A stretch of 64,000 nucleotides of DNA from Streptomyces calvus (GCF_006782915.1 NZ_VCNP01000007.1:1-64000), one strand, 5' to 3'; positions 26,138 to 35,216 are shown, counted from the stretch's first letter. Numbers and translations are program-made. Notes: generated by a model from the sequence alone, not told the origin.

Positions 26138-26264
26138 CCAGGGATAGCGGCTAGCAATCCACGGGGTGTGCCCGCGCTTCATGGCCCCTCGGGGCCGGAA
26201 AGCGCCAAGGGGTCGGTGCTCGGAGAGGCGGCCCCGTGGACGAGGGGCGGACGGGAGTGGAGTG

Positions 26265-27068
26265 CTACCGCACCGGCCGGTACACGTACGGCGTGGTCGT
26301 GGTGAGGGCGGCGAAGCCGAGGCGTTCGAGAACGGGGCGGCTCTGGCCGGAGGCGTCGACCCGGAGGTAGCGGTAGCCGCGGTCGACGGCGACCCGGGCG
26401 CGGTGGGCGACCAGCGCACGGTAGATGCCACGGCGGCGCCAACCCGGCACGGTGCCGCCGCCCCACAGCCCGGCGAACCCGGTGCCCGGCACCAGTTCCA
26501 TGCGGGCGGAACTCACCGGCTCGTCACCGGCCAGCGCCACCACGGCGACGACGGTGCCGGGGTCGTCGACGAGCCGGTCCAGCAGCTGACGGCGGAGCCG
26601 GGAGGCGTCGGTGCCGAAGACCCGCTCGTGCACGTCCGCCACCAGGTCGACACCCGCCCGGTCGGTGACGGGCACGACGCGGATCCCGGCGGGCTGCTCG
26701 GTGTCGAGGGCCGTCCGAGCCGTGTCGGCGATCATGAGCGTCTCGTCCGGTTCGGGCACGAAGCCGGCCGCCAGGAGCCGCCGTCCGAGATCCGCGGGCC
26801 GGTCATGGCCGTACAGCTTCCATTCGAATTCGCGGCCGAGCCGGGTGAAGTGGGCGATCTGCTCGGCGATCACCGCGTCGGGGTCCGTGCCCGGTGTTCC
26901 GAGCGCGGACCACAGAACGCCGTTCCAGCCGTGCTCGGGGGCGCTCTGGCGCACCACGGCGCCCACGCGTTCGACCCGCGCGCCGGGGCCGTCGGGCCGC
27001 GCCTTCTCGCGCAGGTGGTGGTCGAAGAGGGCGAGTACGGCGGCGTGATCCATGGTGCCGAAGTCCAT
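26265..27068 (-). CDS. GNAT family N-acetyltransferase
   Basis: 267 aa acetyltransferase. The C-terminal half is a GNAT domain with motif A TVPGWRRRGIYRALVAHRAR (acetyl-CoA pyrophosphate loop, R-x-x-G-x-Y variant) and motif B VDASGQSRPVLERLGFAAL. The N-terminal ~130 residues form an extra, degenerate GNAT-like or adaptor domain. The acceptor substrate is unknown. Start ATG 27068 follows a GTG one codon earlier, which is also possible. Divergent from the nucleoside deaminase gene, with 69 bp between starts. Confidence 0.85.
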   Translation of the reverse strand: MDFGTMDHAAVLALFDHHLREKARPDGPGARVERVGAVVRQSAPEHGWNGVLWSALGTPGTDPDAVIAEQIAHFTRLGREFEWKLYGHDRPADLGRRLLAAGFVPEPDETLMIADTARTALDTEQPAGIRVVPVTDRAGVDLVADVHERVFGTDASRLRRQLLDRLVDDPGTVVAVVALAGDEPVSSARMELVPGTGFAGLWGGGTVPGWRRRGIYRALVAHRARVAVDRGYRYLRVDASGQSRPVLERLGFAALTTTTPYVYRPVR

Positions 27069-27137
27069 CACCGGGCGTAGCCGGGCACAACGGGATTAAG
27101 GTGGCCGTCGATCAAGCCGTCGTGAGGAGGCCGGGCC

Positions 27138-27623
27138 ATGGCCGTGAAGGATGAGGAGCTGCCCCGTCTGCGCCGCTGCGTGGAGCTGGCGGCCGAGGCG
27201 CTGGAGTCCGGCGACGAGCCGTTCGGTTCGGTCCTGGTGTCCGGTGACGGGACGGTGCTCGCCGAGGACCGCAACCGGGTGGCCTCCGGGGACCGCACCC
27301 GGCACCCGGAGTTCGAGCTGGCGCGCTGGGCGGCGGCCCGCATGAGCCCCGCCGAGCGGGCCGCCGCCACGGTGTACACCTCGGGCGAGCACTGCCCGAT
27401 GTGCGCCGCCGCCCACGCCTGGGTGGGCCTCGGACGCATCGTGTACGTCGCCTCCTCCGAGCAGTTGGCGTCCTGGCTCGCCGAGCTGGGCGTGCCCGCC
27501 CCGCCGGTGCGCACGCTGCCCGTCGCACAGGTGGCCCCGGGTGTGGCGGTGGACGGGCCGGTGCCCGGGCTGGCCGAGGAGGTCAGGCGGTTGCACCGGC
27601 GGTTCCACCGCGGCCAGGCCTGA
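27138..27623 (+). CDS. nucleoside/guanine deaminase-like protein (CDA fold)
   Basis: 161 aa zinc-dependent deaminase of the cytidine-deaminase-like superfamily, guanine/tRNA-adenosine branch. Zinc ligands: His in RTRHPEFELARWAAA (HPE where most have HAE) and two Cys in GEHCPMCAAAHAW (usual context PCxxC). Catalytic Glu would be the E of HPE. It might deaminate guanine, cytosine-like bases or nucleosides; the variant motifs make the substrate uncertain. ATG 27138 follows GAGGAGGCC. A long hairpin after the stop separates it from the convergent chaplin gene. Confidence 0.82.
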   Translation: MAVKDEELPRLRRCVELAAEALESGDEPFGSVLVSGDGTVLAEDRNRVASGDRTRHPEFELARWAAARMSPAERAAATVYTSGEHCPMCAAAHAWVGLGRIVYVASSEQLASWLAELGVPAPPVRTLPVAQVAPGVAVDGPVPGLAEEVRRLHRRFHRGQA

Positions 27624-27638
27624 ACCGGGCGGCCCGTG

Positions 27639-27675
27639 CCGCGGGTCCGGGACCGGGACGGCCCGGGACCCGCGG
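27639..27675. terminator. bidirectional hairpin between deaminase and chaplin genes
   Basis: CCGCGGGTCCGGG (27639-27651) pairs with CCCGGGACCCGCGG (27662-27675), 13 bp with one bulged base and a 10-nt loop. It lies between two convergent genes and can serve both. Confidence 0.7.
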
Positions 27676-27733
27676 AGCCCCGCCGGACGATGGAGGGCGG
27701 GCCCGGCGGTGCTGATCGTTCCCGCGGAGCCGT

Positions 27734-28387
27734 TCAGCCGTCCGTCCGCGGGCGGGCCCGGCGGTAGAGGGCGACGCCGCCGAGGAAGAGCGCGGCTCCG
27801 GTCGCCAGGACCGGGACCGTCCGGTCGGCGCCCGTGTCGGCGAGGGCGGCGGTCCGCGGCGGCGTTCCGTGCGGCGCCGGGGCGGGACGGTCGCGGGGCG
27901 GCTCGGACGGCCGGGGCCCGGGGTCGGCCGGGCGGTCGGGCCGCTGCCCGGAGTGGACGGACTCGTTGTCCACGGCCGCGTTCCCGGCACCGACCACGTT
28001 CACGCTGTTCCCACTGACGTTCACCGGCAGGTCCACCGGAAGCTGCACCTCGTTGCCCGACACCACGCCCGGTGAGCCGTACGCGCCGCCCGTGGCCGTC
28101 GCACCGGCTGCGGACTCACGGCTTCCGCCCTGCGTGGCCCGGTCCCCGTCCTCGGTGACGCAGGCGTTGCCCACCGCGGGGTTGAGGAGTCCGACCACGT
28201 TCACGGTGTTCCCGCAGACGTTCACCGGCAGGTGCACCGGCACCTGCAGGGTGTTCCCGGAGCCCACCCCGGGCGAGCCGGCCGTGCGGCCCTCCGCCCC
28301 GGCATCGGCGTACGCCGGTGCCGCCACGGCCATCGCGCCCGACACGACGGCGACGGCGATCACACCGTTTCGCGTGACCTGTCTCAT
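27734..28387 (-). CDS. long chaplin with sortase signal
   Basis: 217 aa surface protein that helps coat aerial hyphae with hydrophobic amyloid-like fibrils. Signal peptide at 1-27 (ending APAYA). First chaplin domain at about 38-78 has the usual VCGNTVNVVGLLNPAVGNAC with two cysteines. The second, at about 105-147 (VSGNSVNVVGAGNAAVDNES), lacks both cysteines. A Pro/Arg/Asp-rich linker follows. Then the sorting signal LADTG (about 182-186), a hydrophobic span and RRARPRTDG tail, as for SrtE-anchored ChpA-C. ATG 28387 follows GGGAACC. Expression in Streptomyces is developmental; no bldN-type promoter was assigned here. Confidence 0.93.
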   Translation of the reverse strand: MRQVTRNGVIAVAVVSGAMAVAAPAYADAGAEGRTAGSPGVGSGNTLQVPVHLPVNVCGNTVNVVGLLNPAVGNACVTEDGDRATQGGSRESAAGATATGGAYGSPGVVSGNEVQLPVDLPVNVSGNSVNVVGAGNAAVDNESVHSGQRPDRPADPGPRPSEPPRDRPAPAPHGTPPRTAALADTGADRTVPVLATGAALFLGGVALYRRARPRTDG

Positions 28388-28675
28388 GGGTTCCCTGCCT
28401 TCCCGGCCATGGTCGCGGGCGCTCGCCCGCACCGGGGAGAACGCGGGCGCGGCATCCGGGTTATGGCTCGTCCGAATGCCGCAGCGGCTTCACCCCATCG
28501 GGGGGCGTGTCGCTCGAACCCCGGGCAAAAGGCCCTCGAACCCGCGGCGCCCGAACACCCGGACGGGGACGCTCCCCGGGGGCCGCCGGGCCGACAGGCG
28601 GGGGCCGCGGGGCCCGCTTATGGTGGGCGAGGGCGCCGTTTCCCGGTCCGCTGCGGGGCGCCCCTGGAGGCATCG

Positions 28676-30274
28676 ATGCTGGCCAAGCTGTCCACGCGAC
28701 CCCCGGCCCGGCGCCCTGCGGTGCGGTCCGCGTTCCCCGGCTGCGCGGCCGCCGGGGCCGTCGGACTGGTCCTGCTGGGAGCGGGCCTGACGGCCACCGG
28801 CCGCTCGAACGCGGACCTCGACCGGTTCTACGACCAGGAGATCACCTGGTCGGCCTGCGAGGCCATGGACCTGCCCAAGGACCTCCAGTGCGGCAGCATC
28901 ACCGTGCCCCTCGACTACGCGCACCCCGAGAAGGGCACCCTCGAACTGGCCCTCGCCCGCTACCGGGCGTCCGACGAGCCGCGCGGCTCGGTGCTGCTGA
29001 ACTTCGGCGGTCCGGGCGGTTCCGGAGTGCTGGGACTCGCCCACGGCCGCAAGGACTTCCTGGGCCTGACCGACGACTACGACGTGGTCTCCTTCGACCC
29101 CCGTGGCGTCGGCCGCTCCTCACCGGTGAGCTGCGGCGCCGACGCCACCGGCCAGGCGCTGGAGGCGACCGACGGCGAGGAGATGTCCGATCCGCGCGAG
29201 ACGCTGCGGCAGCTGCGCGAGGTGGCCGTGGAGTGCGCCGAGCACTCCGGTCCGGTCCTCGACCACATCGGCACCGTGAACGTGGCGCAGGACCTCGACG
29301 TGATGCGCCAGGTGCTCGGCGACAAGAAGCTCAACTACCTGGGTTTCTCCTACGGCACCCGGCTCGGCGCGGTGTACGCCGCCCGGTTCCCCGACAGGGT
29401 GGGCCGCATGGCGCTGGACGGCGTGGACACGCTGACCGAGCCGCTGGCCGAGCAGGGGCTGGCCAGTGCCCGGGGACAGCAGCGGGCGCTGGAGAACTTC
29501 CTCACGTGGTGCACCGAGGAGCTGTCCTGTCCGTTCGGGCAGGACCCCAGGGACGCCCGTGTGCAGGTCGTCGACCTGGTCGAGTCGCTCGACGAGAATC
29601 CCGTCCCGACCGACTTCGGCTACGAGTTCACCGGCCAGGACCTGGCCGGCGCCATCGGGCAGGGCCTGTACACCCAGGAGATGTGGCCACTGCTGCAACG
29701 GGCGCTCGCCCAGCTGATGGAGGACGGGGACACCAGCGGGGTGGAGGCCCTCGCCGGAGGCGGGATGCTGCCCGTCCCGCAGCGGGCCGACGACCCCCTC
29801 GTGGACGAGGAGGACGTGCCCCTCGACAACCTCCCGGCGGCGTTGATGGCGGTGAACTGCGCGGACGATCCCGACCGTCCCGCCGCCGGGCGGCTCACCC
29901 GTGACCTGGCCCGGCTGCGCACGGCCTACGCGGAGGCCTCACCGGTCTTCGGCCGGTACCGGCTCGCCCAGGTGGTGCTGTGCTACGGCCGCCCCAAGGG
30001 GACCGACTACATCCGGAAGCGGGTCAAGGACCTCGACACGCCGAAGATGCTGCTGGTCGGCACCCGCGGCGACCCCGCCACGCCGTACCGCTGGACGATC
30101 GAGACGGCCGAGCGGCTGGGCTCCTCGGCCGTGGTGCTGGACAACCGGGGCGAGGGGCACACCGGCTACGGGTCGTCCGAGTGCGTGCACCGCAGGATCG
30201 ACGACTTCCTGCTGTACGGCTCCCTGCCGCGCAGCGGCAGTTCCTGCGGCGCGGAGGACCAGGACCGCCTCTGA
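28676..30274 (+). CDS. secreted alpha/beta hydrolase, tripeptidyl aminopeptidase-like
   Basis: 532 aa exported serine hydrolase of the SlpD/SlpE/tap type. N-terminal signal or membrane anchor at about 18-43. The alpha/beta fold shows LNFGGPGGSGVLGL (oxyanion loop), SFDPRGVGRSSPVSC and the nucleophile elbow GFSYGTR with Ser225. The acid and base are expected around LLVGTRGDPATPY and DNRGEGHTGY (His). These enzymes release tripeptides or aminoacyl groups from peptides outside the cell. ATG 28676 follows TGGAGG. No lipobox Cys is evident, unlike SlpD. Convergent with a hypothetical gene 4 bp away. Confidence 0.9.
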   Translation: MLAKLSTRPPARRPAVRSAFPGCAAAGAVGLVLLGAGLTATGRSNADLDRFYDQEITWSACEAMDLPKDLQCGSITVPLDYAHPEKGTLELALARYRASDEPRGSVLLNFGGPGGSGVLGLAHGRKDFLGLTDDYDVVSFDPRGVGRSSPVSCGADATGQALEATDGEEMSDPRETLRQLREVAVECAEHSGPVLDHIGTVNVAQDLDVMRQVLGDKKLNYLGFSYGTRLGAVYAARFPDRVGRMALDGVDTLTEPLAEQGLASARGQQRALENFLTWCTEELSCPFGQDPRDARVQVVDLVESLDENPVPTDFGYEFTGQDLAGAIGQGLYTQEMWPLLQRALAQLMEDGDTSGVEALAGGGMLPVPQRADDPLVDEEDVPLDNLPAALMAVNCADDPDRPAAGRLTRDLARLRTAYAEASPVFGRYRLAQVVLCYGRPKGTDYIRKRVKDLDTPKMLLVGTRGDPATPYRWTIETAERLGSSAVVLDNRGEGHTGYGSSECVHRRIDDFLLYGSLPRSGSSCGAEDQDRL

Positions 30275-30278
30275 CCGG

Positions 30279-30671
30279 TCAGGCCGCGTCCTCGGCGGCT
30301 CCGTCCGCGCCCAGGTGCCGCCGCAGTGCCCGCGCCGCCGCCCCGGCGTCCGGCACGGACACGGCCAGCCGGACGAACGGCACCGGATGCCGCAGGTCCA
30401 CGACCACCACGGGCACGCCCGCCCGTACGGCCACGAAGTCCCGGCCCCACGGGTGCTCCCGCTCGCCCACGCAGAACCGTCCGGCACGGCAGCGCCCGAC
30501 GACCGGCGTCCCCCGCATCGCGCGCCACCAGTCGGGCTCCACACCGATGGCCCGCACCTCGGCCAACGGCACGCGCACCGCGCGGCGCCGGGCCACGAGA
30601 GCCTCCCACCAGGACAGCCGGACGACCACGGTCCGCGCGGCGGCGGACCCTTCCACGACCAGGTGCGCCAT
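30279..30671 (-). CDS. hypothetical protein, 130 aa
   Basis: 130 aa soluble protein of unrecognised family. It has alternating beta-like strands (MAHLVVEGSAAARTVVVRLS, AVRVPLAEVRAIGVEPDWWR, DFVAVRAGVPVVVVDLRHPV), a pattern reminiscent of small PH-like or bacterial beta-barrel domains. Two Trp pairs and GRCRAGRFCVGE with two Cys stand out. ATG 30671; tail-to-tail with the peptidase gene and head-to-head with the BaeRF3 gene. Confidence 0.65.
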   Translation of the reverse strand: MAHLVVEGSAAARTVVVRLSWWEALVARRRAVRVPLAEVRAIGVEPDWWRAMRGTPVVGRCRAGRFCVGEREHPWGRDFVAVRAGVPVVVVDLRHPVPFVRLAVSVPDAGAAARALRRHLGADGAAEDAA

Positions 30672-30781
30672 CGACGGTCACCTCCCCCACCAGGCTGCAC
30701 CCACCAGCGCCACGGCCCCACTCGCACCTGGGCGATTTCGTACCGAATGCCCTGCCGGGCGATCCGCCCTATGGTGCTGTC

Positions 30782-31876
30782 ATGGAGCACGATCTGAGTC
30801 CCGCGACCCTTGCCGAGCTTCGCCGCCCGCGCCCCTATCCGGCGGTGTCCGTGCTGACTCCGACGCACCGGCGCGATCCCCTCAACGCCCAGGACGCGGT
30901 CCGCCTGCGCAACGCGGTCGCCGAGGCCAAGAAGAAGCTGGAGTCCGACCCGGCGGTCACCCGGGACCGGCGCGTCGACGTGGCCCGCCAGCTCGACCAG
31001 GCCCTGGCGGAGGTGGACCTGGCGCACTCCGAGGACGGCCTGGCCATCTTCGCCGCCCCGGGCGAGCACCAGGTGTGGTCGCTGGCCCGCACCGTGCCCG
31101 AGCGCATCGTCGTCTCCGACACCTTCCTGACCCGCAACCTGGTCTCCGCGCACACGGCGGAGCGGCCGTTCTGGGTCCTGTCCGTCTCCGCGGACCGGGT
31201 CACCCTGTGGAACGGCGGCGTGGACCGGGTCGTCGAGGAACGCTCCGGCGGCTTCCCGCTGAACCGGGAGGCGCCGAACTTCGACCCCGAGCGGCAGGAG
31301 CGGATCGGCGACCAGCCGAGTTCGTTCCGCGACGAGGGCACCCGCCGGTTCCTGCGCGACGCCGACACCGCGCTGGGCCGGCTGCTGCGCGACCACCCGC
31401 GGCCCCTGTACGTCACCGGTGAGCCCGCCGCCCTGTCCCTGCTGTGCGAGGCCGGCAGCGCGGCCAAGGACGCGGTGCACGTCCAGCACGGCGGGCTCGC
31501 GCACGGCACGCCGGAGGCGGTGTGGCAGGCCGTGCGGCCGGTGCTCGAGAGCGAGGCCCGCAAGCGCACCGAGGACGTGGCCCGGTCCCTGGAATCGGCC
31601 CGGGGCCGCAAGGAGTTCGCCGCCGGGGTGGACGAGCTGTGGCAGAGCGCCCGGGAGGGCCGCGTCCGGCTGCTGGCCGTCGAGGAGAACTACCGGATCA
31701 CGGTCCGTGACGCCGGCGACCATCTGATCGTCACCGGGGACGGGGAGCTGGACACCCGCGAGGACATCGTGGACGAGATCGTGGAGCAGTGCCTGGAGAC
31801 CGGAGCCGAGGTCCGCTTCGTCCCGGACGGCATGCTCGGCGACGCGGACGGCATGGCCGGCGTGCTCCGCTACTGA
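30782..31876 (+). CDS. BaeRF family protein (eRF1-like fold)
   Basis: 364 aa protein of the bacterial archaeo-eukaryotic release factor-like family, group 3. Regions seen are SVLTPTHRRDPLNAQDAVRLR at the N-terminus, the central ERPFWVLSVSADRVTLWNGG strand pair, and the C-terminal HVQHGGLAHGTPE and IVDEIVEQCLETGAEVRFVP, which correspond to the eRF1 domain 3/L7Ae-like part. No GGQ tripeptide is present, so it is not a standard peptide-releasing factor. The family is thought to act on stalled ribosomes or as stress proteins; this is largely computational inference. ATG 30782. Older annotations call it a chemotaxis protein without basis. Confidence 0.8.
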   Translation: MEHDLSPATLAELRRPRPYPAVSVLTPTHRRDPLNAQDAVRLRNAVAEAKKKLESDPAVTRDRRVDVARQLDQALAEVDLAHSEDGLAIFAAPGEHQVWSLARTVPERIVVSDTFLTRNLVSAHTAERPFWVLSVSADRVTLWNGGVDRVVEERSGGFPLNREAPNFDPERQERIGDQPSSFRDEGTRRFLRDADTALGRLLRDHPRPLYVTGEPAALSLLCEAGSAAKDAVHVQHGGLAHGTPEAVWQAVRPVLESEARKRTEDVARSLESARGRKEFAAGVDELWQSAREGRVRLLAVEENYRITVRDAGDHLIVTGDGELDTREDIVDEIVEQCLETGAEVRFVPDGMLGDADGMAGVLRY

Positions 31877-32182
31877 GGCTTCACCGGGCCGGGGCTACCC
31901 GCCGGTACTCGACGAATGGACGACCCCGTGTCGAACGCGCGTATGAGTGACGGCGGCCCGGCCGACGGAGCGTCATATCACTTGCGTACCATGGGAGTTG
32001 ATACGCCGGTCGCACCTCTGACGTATATCCGGGAGTAACCGGGCGAAGACGGTGGCATATGCCGTAGGCACCGCCTTATCGTGTGTTGCCGAATCCCTTA
32101 CAGGCCGTCGCGGGCTGTGCGACAGTCGTTACGGTCCCTCCGTCCGCCTGAAGGCCGTTCCTCCCCCGCATCGGAGTGCGTC
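31877..32182. other. intergenic region, no gene seen
   Basis: 306 bp between the BaeRF gene and the PAS-phosphatase gene. It is less GC-rich than its surroundings from about 31960 to 32045 (for example ATATCACTTGCG and GTATATCC), which suggests promoter DNA for the phosphatase. A GCATATGC palindrome sits at about 32055. I cannot assign a consensus promoter or a transcript. Confidence 0.4.
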
Positions 32183-33607
32183 ATGCCGTCCCACCTCTCC
32201 GCGGACCGCCCAGCCGCCCAGCCGCAGGGAAGCGGCCCGGTCGACGCGCTCATCACGCAGGCCCGACGGCTCAAGGGCGAGGTGGACGCCGTACGACGGG
32301 ACACGCCGGCCGACGGAACCGACCCGCGGGAACGCTGGCGGCGCGCCCTGTACGACCTCACGCTGCACCAACTGGACGACGTCGACCGGCACTTGGCGCA
32401 GCTGCGGGACGACCCGCAGACCGCGTCCGGGCCGTCCGCCGGGGACCCGGTGACGCAGCCCGGGCCGCGCCGCGGCTCACTGCTGAGCCGGGTCGGCAGC
32501 GCGGAGTGGAACCTGCTCACGGACGAGGTGACCTGGTCCGGGGAGCTGTACCGCATCCTGGGCCGCGACCCGGCCGCTCCCCCGCTCACCCTGGACGAAC
32601 TGCCCTCGCTGGTGCTCGACGAGGACCGGCCGAGGCTCACGTCGATGGTCACGGGCTGTCTCGTCGACGCCCGGCCCATCGACGGCGAGTTCCGTGTCGT
32701 ACGCCCCGGCGACGGCGTACGAACGGTGCACATGGTGGGCGAACCGGTGCTCGGTGCCGACGGCAGCACCGCCTCGATGTGGGCGGTGCTGCGCGACGTC
32801 AGCGAACTGCGCCGCTGCCGACGGACGGTGAGCGAGACCCGTGACTCGCTGCGCCGCGAACGGCACGCCGCCGCGCGGACCGAGCACCGGCTCGCGGTCG
32901 AGTTGCAGGAGGCCGTGCTGCCACCGGCGCACGGCTCCCTGCGGCTCCCGCACGACGCCTCCCACACCCTCGACCTCGCCGCCACCCATCTGCCGCCGTC
33001 GACGCAGACCCCGGTCGGCGGCGACTGGTACGACGCCCTCGGCCTGTCCGACGGCACGACGCTGCTGAGCGTCGGCGACCTGACCGGCCGCGGGATCGGC
33101 GCGGCCTCCGGCATGGCCATGATGCTCGGCGCCGTGCGCGGCATCGCCATGACCGGCGCCGATCCCGGCCCGCTGCTGGCCTGCCTCAACCGGTTACTGG
33201 ACACCACCGCACAGCCCGCCCTGGGCAGCGCCGTCTGCCTGCGCTACCGGCCCGAGACCCGCTCACTGGTGTGGGCGCAGGCCGGACACCCCGCTCCGCT
33301 GTTGTTCCGCGGCGGAACGGGGCGTGCGCTCGACGCGCCCCGGGGCGTCCTGCTCGGCGCCGTCTCCGGCGCCTCCTACGGACAGGCCGAGGAGACCCTC
33401 GAAGCCGGTGATCTCCTGCTGTTGTACACCGACGGACTGGTGCCCGGGCACGCCGGGAACACCGCCGCGCACCGGCTCCTCGCCCTGGCTCCCCGATTCG
33501 CCGGCGCCCGTACCGCGCAGGACTGCGTCCGGGCCGTCGTACGGGAGTTCGGCGAGGGCGAGCGCGAGGACGACGCCTGTGTGCTCGTCGCCCGGATCGC
33601 CGGGTAG
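32183..33607 (+). CDS. PAS-PP2C (SpoIIE-type) phosphatase with a TTA codon
   Basis: 474 aa signalling phosphatase. Polar N-terminus 1-100, PAS-like sensor at about 105-215 (RVGSAEWNLLTDEVTWSGEL, FRVVRPGDGVRTVHMVGEPV), short coiled region, and PPM/SpoIIE domain from about 250: LQEAVLPP, TPVGGDWYDALGL (metal Asp), SVGDLTGRGIGAASGMAMM, LLLYTDGLVPGH and EREDDACVLVARI. Such enzymes dephosphorylate anti-anti-sigma factors in SigB-type partner switches. Leu338 (33194-33196) is encoded by TTA, so full synthesis should need bldA tRNA. ATG 32183 follows GGAGTG. Tail-to-tail with the NsdB-like gene. Confidence 0.9.
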   Translation: MPSHLSADRPAAQPQGSGPVDALITQARRLKGEVDAVRRDTPADGTDPRERWRRALYDLTLHQLDDVDRHLAQLRDDPQTASGPSAGDPVTQPGPRRGSLLSRVGSAEWNLLTDEVTWSGELYRILGRDPAAPPLTLDELPSLVLDEDRPRLTSMVTGCLVDARPIDGEFRVVRPGDGVRTVHMVGEPVLGADGSTASMWAVLRDVSELRRCRRTVSETRDSLRRERHAAARTEHRLAVELQEAVLPPAHGSLRLPHDASHTLDLAATHLPPSTQTPVGGDWYDALGLSDGTTLLSVGDLTGRGIGAASGMAMMLGAVRGIAMTGADPGPLLACLNRLLDTTAQPALGSAVCLRYRPETRSLVWAQAGHPAPLLFRGGTGRALDAPRGVLLGAVSGASYGQAEETLEAGDLLLLYTDGLVPGHAGNTAAHRLLALAPRFAGARTAQDCVRAVVREFGEGEREDDACVLVARIAG

Positions 33608-33631
33608 CGGGCCCCTCGACGGGGCGGTCCC

Positions 33632-35125
33632 TCACACCTGGGCGCCGGAACCGCCCTTGCCCCGCGGCTTCGGCAGCGCCAGCCGGATCTCCTCCCTGAG
33701 CTCCTGGATCTTCGGATAGGAGGCGTACTCCGCGGTGAGCCGGTACATCTGGCGCAGCCGGTCCCAGGTGCGGCGGGAGGAGTTGGAGCCCATCGACATC
33801 AGCGCCAGGCGCGCGTACCGGTCGGCCTGTTCGGGGTCGTCCGCGATGAAGCAGGCGGAGGCCATGGACAGATGGTCGAAGATCTTCGACCGCTCCCGCC
33901 CGTCGACGCGCAGCGACAGCGCCTTCTCGGCGTAGTGCTGGGCGTGCACGGCGGCGCCGGGCTCGAACTCGGCCAGTGTGCGGTAGGCCAGGGCCGTCAT
34001 GCCGTACAGATCCTCGTCCTTGAAGGTCTGCATCCAGTCCGGCGTCTCCACGTCGGACTTGTCCGAGACGAACAGGTCCTCCGCGCGGCCCAGGGTGCGG
34101 CGCATCGCCTGGCCCTTTCCCATGGACGCCTGCGCCCAGGCCTCGATGGTGTGGAACATCGCGCGGGTGCGCGGCAGGACCTCCTCGCCCGAGCCGGACT
34201 GGGCGAGCTTCATCAGGTCCAGCGCCTCGTCGGGCCGGCCCAGGTGCACCATCTGGCGGGCCGCCCGGGACAGCGCCTCGCCGGCGCGCGGCCGGTCGCC
34301 GCCCTCCCGGGCCGCGTGGGCGGCGATCACGAAGTACTTCTGCGCCGTGGGCTCCAGGCCGACGTCGTGGGACATCCAGCCGGCGAGGACGGCGAGGTTG
34401 GCGGCGACGCCCCACAGGCGCCGCTGGAGATGGGGTGGGTGGCGGTAGGCGAGGATGCCGCCCACCTCGTTGAGCTGGCCGACCACCGCCTTGCGCTGGA
34501 GGCCGCCGCCCCGGGCGGCGTCCCAGGCGCGGAACACCTCCACGGAGCGCTCCAGTTCCTCGATCTCCTGCGACCCGATGGGGGCGGCCTCGTAGCGGTC
34601 GAACCCAGCGGGGTCGGCGTGCAGGGGGTTGTCGAGTCGGGGAGCGTCGGCGGTGAGGGCCGGATCGGTGTGCAGCCAGTCGTGCATGGCGCTGCTGAGT
34701 GCGGATCCCGCGGTGAGCGCGGCGCCCGCGCCCACCAAGCCGCGTCGGTTGAGCATGAGGTCCATTCCCGTGAATTCGGTGAGGACCTCGGCTGTCCGCT
34801 CGGGCGCCCACGGCACTCCGTCGGGGTGTTGCGCACCCCCGTCGCGTGGCCGTTTCCCCGTACGCCCGTGCCGGACCAGACCGAGATCCTCGATGGTCAC
34901 GACACGGCCGAGACGCTCGGTGAACAGAGCCGCCAGCACCCGCGGCACGGGATCGCGCGGGATCTCTCCCATGTCGATCCACCGCCGCACCCGGGAGGTG
35001 TCGGTCGCCAGCTGGGCGTGGCCCATGGCCGCCGCCTGCCGGTTGACCAGCCTCGCGAGTTCGCCCTTGGACCAGCCGGCCAGGCCGAACAGGTCCGCGA
35101 GCCGGGTGTTGGGTTGTCCGCTCAC
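33632..35125 (-). CDS. nsdB: NsdB-like TPR regulator of antibiotic production
   Basis: 497 aa regulator. The N-terminal ~75 residues form an XRE-like DNA-binding segment (TRLADLFGLAGWSKGELARL, then TSRVRRWIDMGEIPRDPVPR). From about 190 a long array of TPR-like helices runs to the end (ELERSVEVFRAWDAARGGGL, GEALSRAARQMVHLGRPDEA, MALYRT-type helices near 360). In S. coelicolor, nsdB (SCO7252, from memory) negatively affects actinorhodin and CDA. The name rests on architecture and on synteny with the popR-clpP3 region; other NsdA/NsdB paralogues exist. GTG 35125 begins the similarity. Three 10-bp repeats lie in the divergent promoter region. Confidence 0.75.
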   Translation of the reverse strand: MSGQPNTRLADLFGLAGWSKGELARLVNRQAAAMGHAQLATDTSRVRRWIDMGEIPRDPVPRVLAALFTERLGRVVTIEDLGLVRHGRTGKRPRDGGAQHPDGVPWAPERTAEVLTEFTGMDLMLNRRGLVGAGAALTAGSALSSAMHDWLHTDPALTADAPRLDNPLHADPAGFDRYEAAPIGSQEIEELERSVEVFRAWDAARGGGLQRKAVVGQLNEVGGILAYRHPPHLQRRLWGVAANLAVLAGWMSHDVGLEPTAQKYFVIAAHAAREGGDRPRAGEALSRAARQMVHLGRPDEALDLMKLAQSGSGEEVLPRTRAMFHTIEAWAQASMGKGQAMRRTLGRAEDLFVSDKSDVETPDWMQTFKDEDLYGMTALAYRTLAEFEPGAAVHAQHYAEKALSLRVDGRERSKIFDHLSMASACFIADDPEQADRYARLALMSMGSNSSRRTWDRLRQMYRLTAEYASYPKIQELREEIRLALPKPRGKGGSGAQV

Positions 35126-35186
35126 GTCAAGCCCCCAGGTTCTCGGCTGAGTTGACAGTAGCCCGGTGCGGGTTGCCGAGCGACTA

Positions 35187-35216
35187 TTCGCCAGGGTTCG
35201 CCAGGGTGCGCCAGAT
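35187..35216. repeat. 10-bp phased repeats in nsdB/APH promoter region
   Basis: TTCGCCAGGG at 35187-35196 and 35197-35206, then TGCGCCAGAT at 35207-35216; TGCCAGGGG follows at 35221. The period of ten places the copies on one face of the helix. They lie 60-90 bp upstream of the nsdB-like start and about 150 bp before the APH gene, so they could bind a cooperative regulator of either. Confidence 0.6.
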
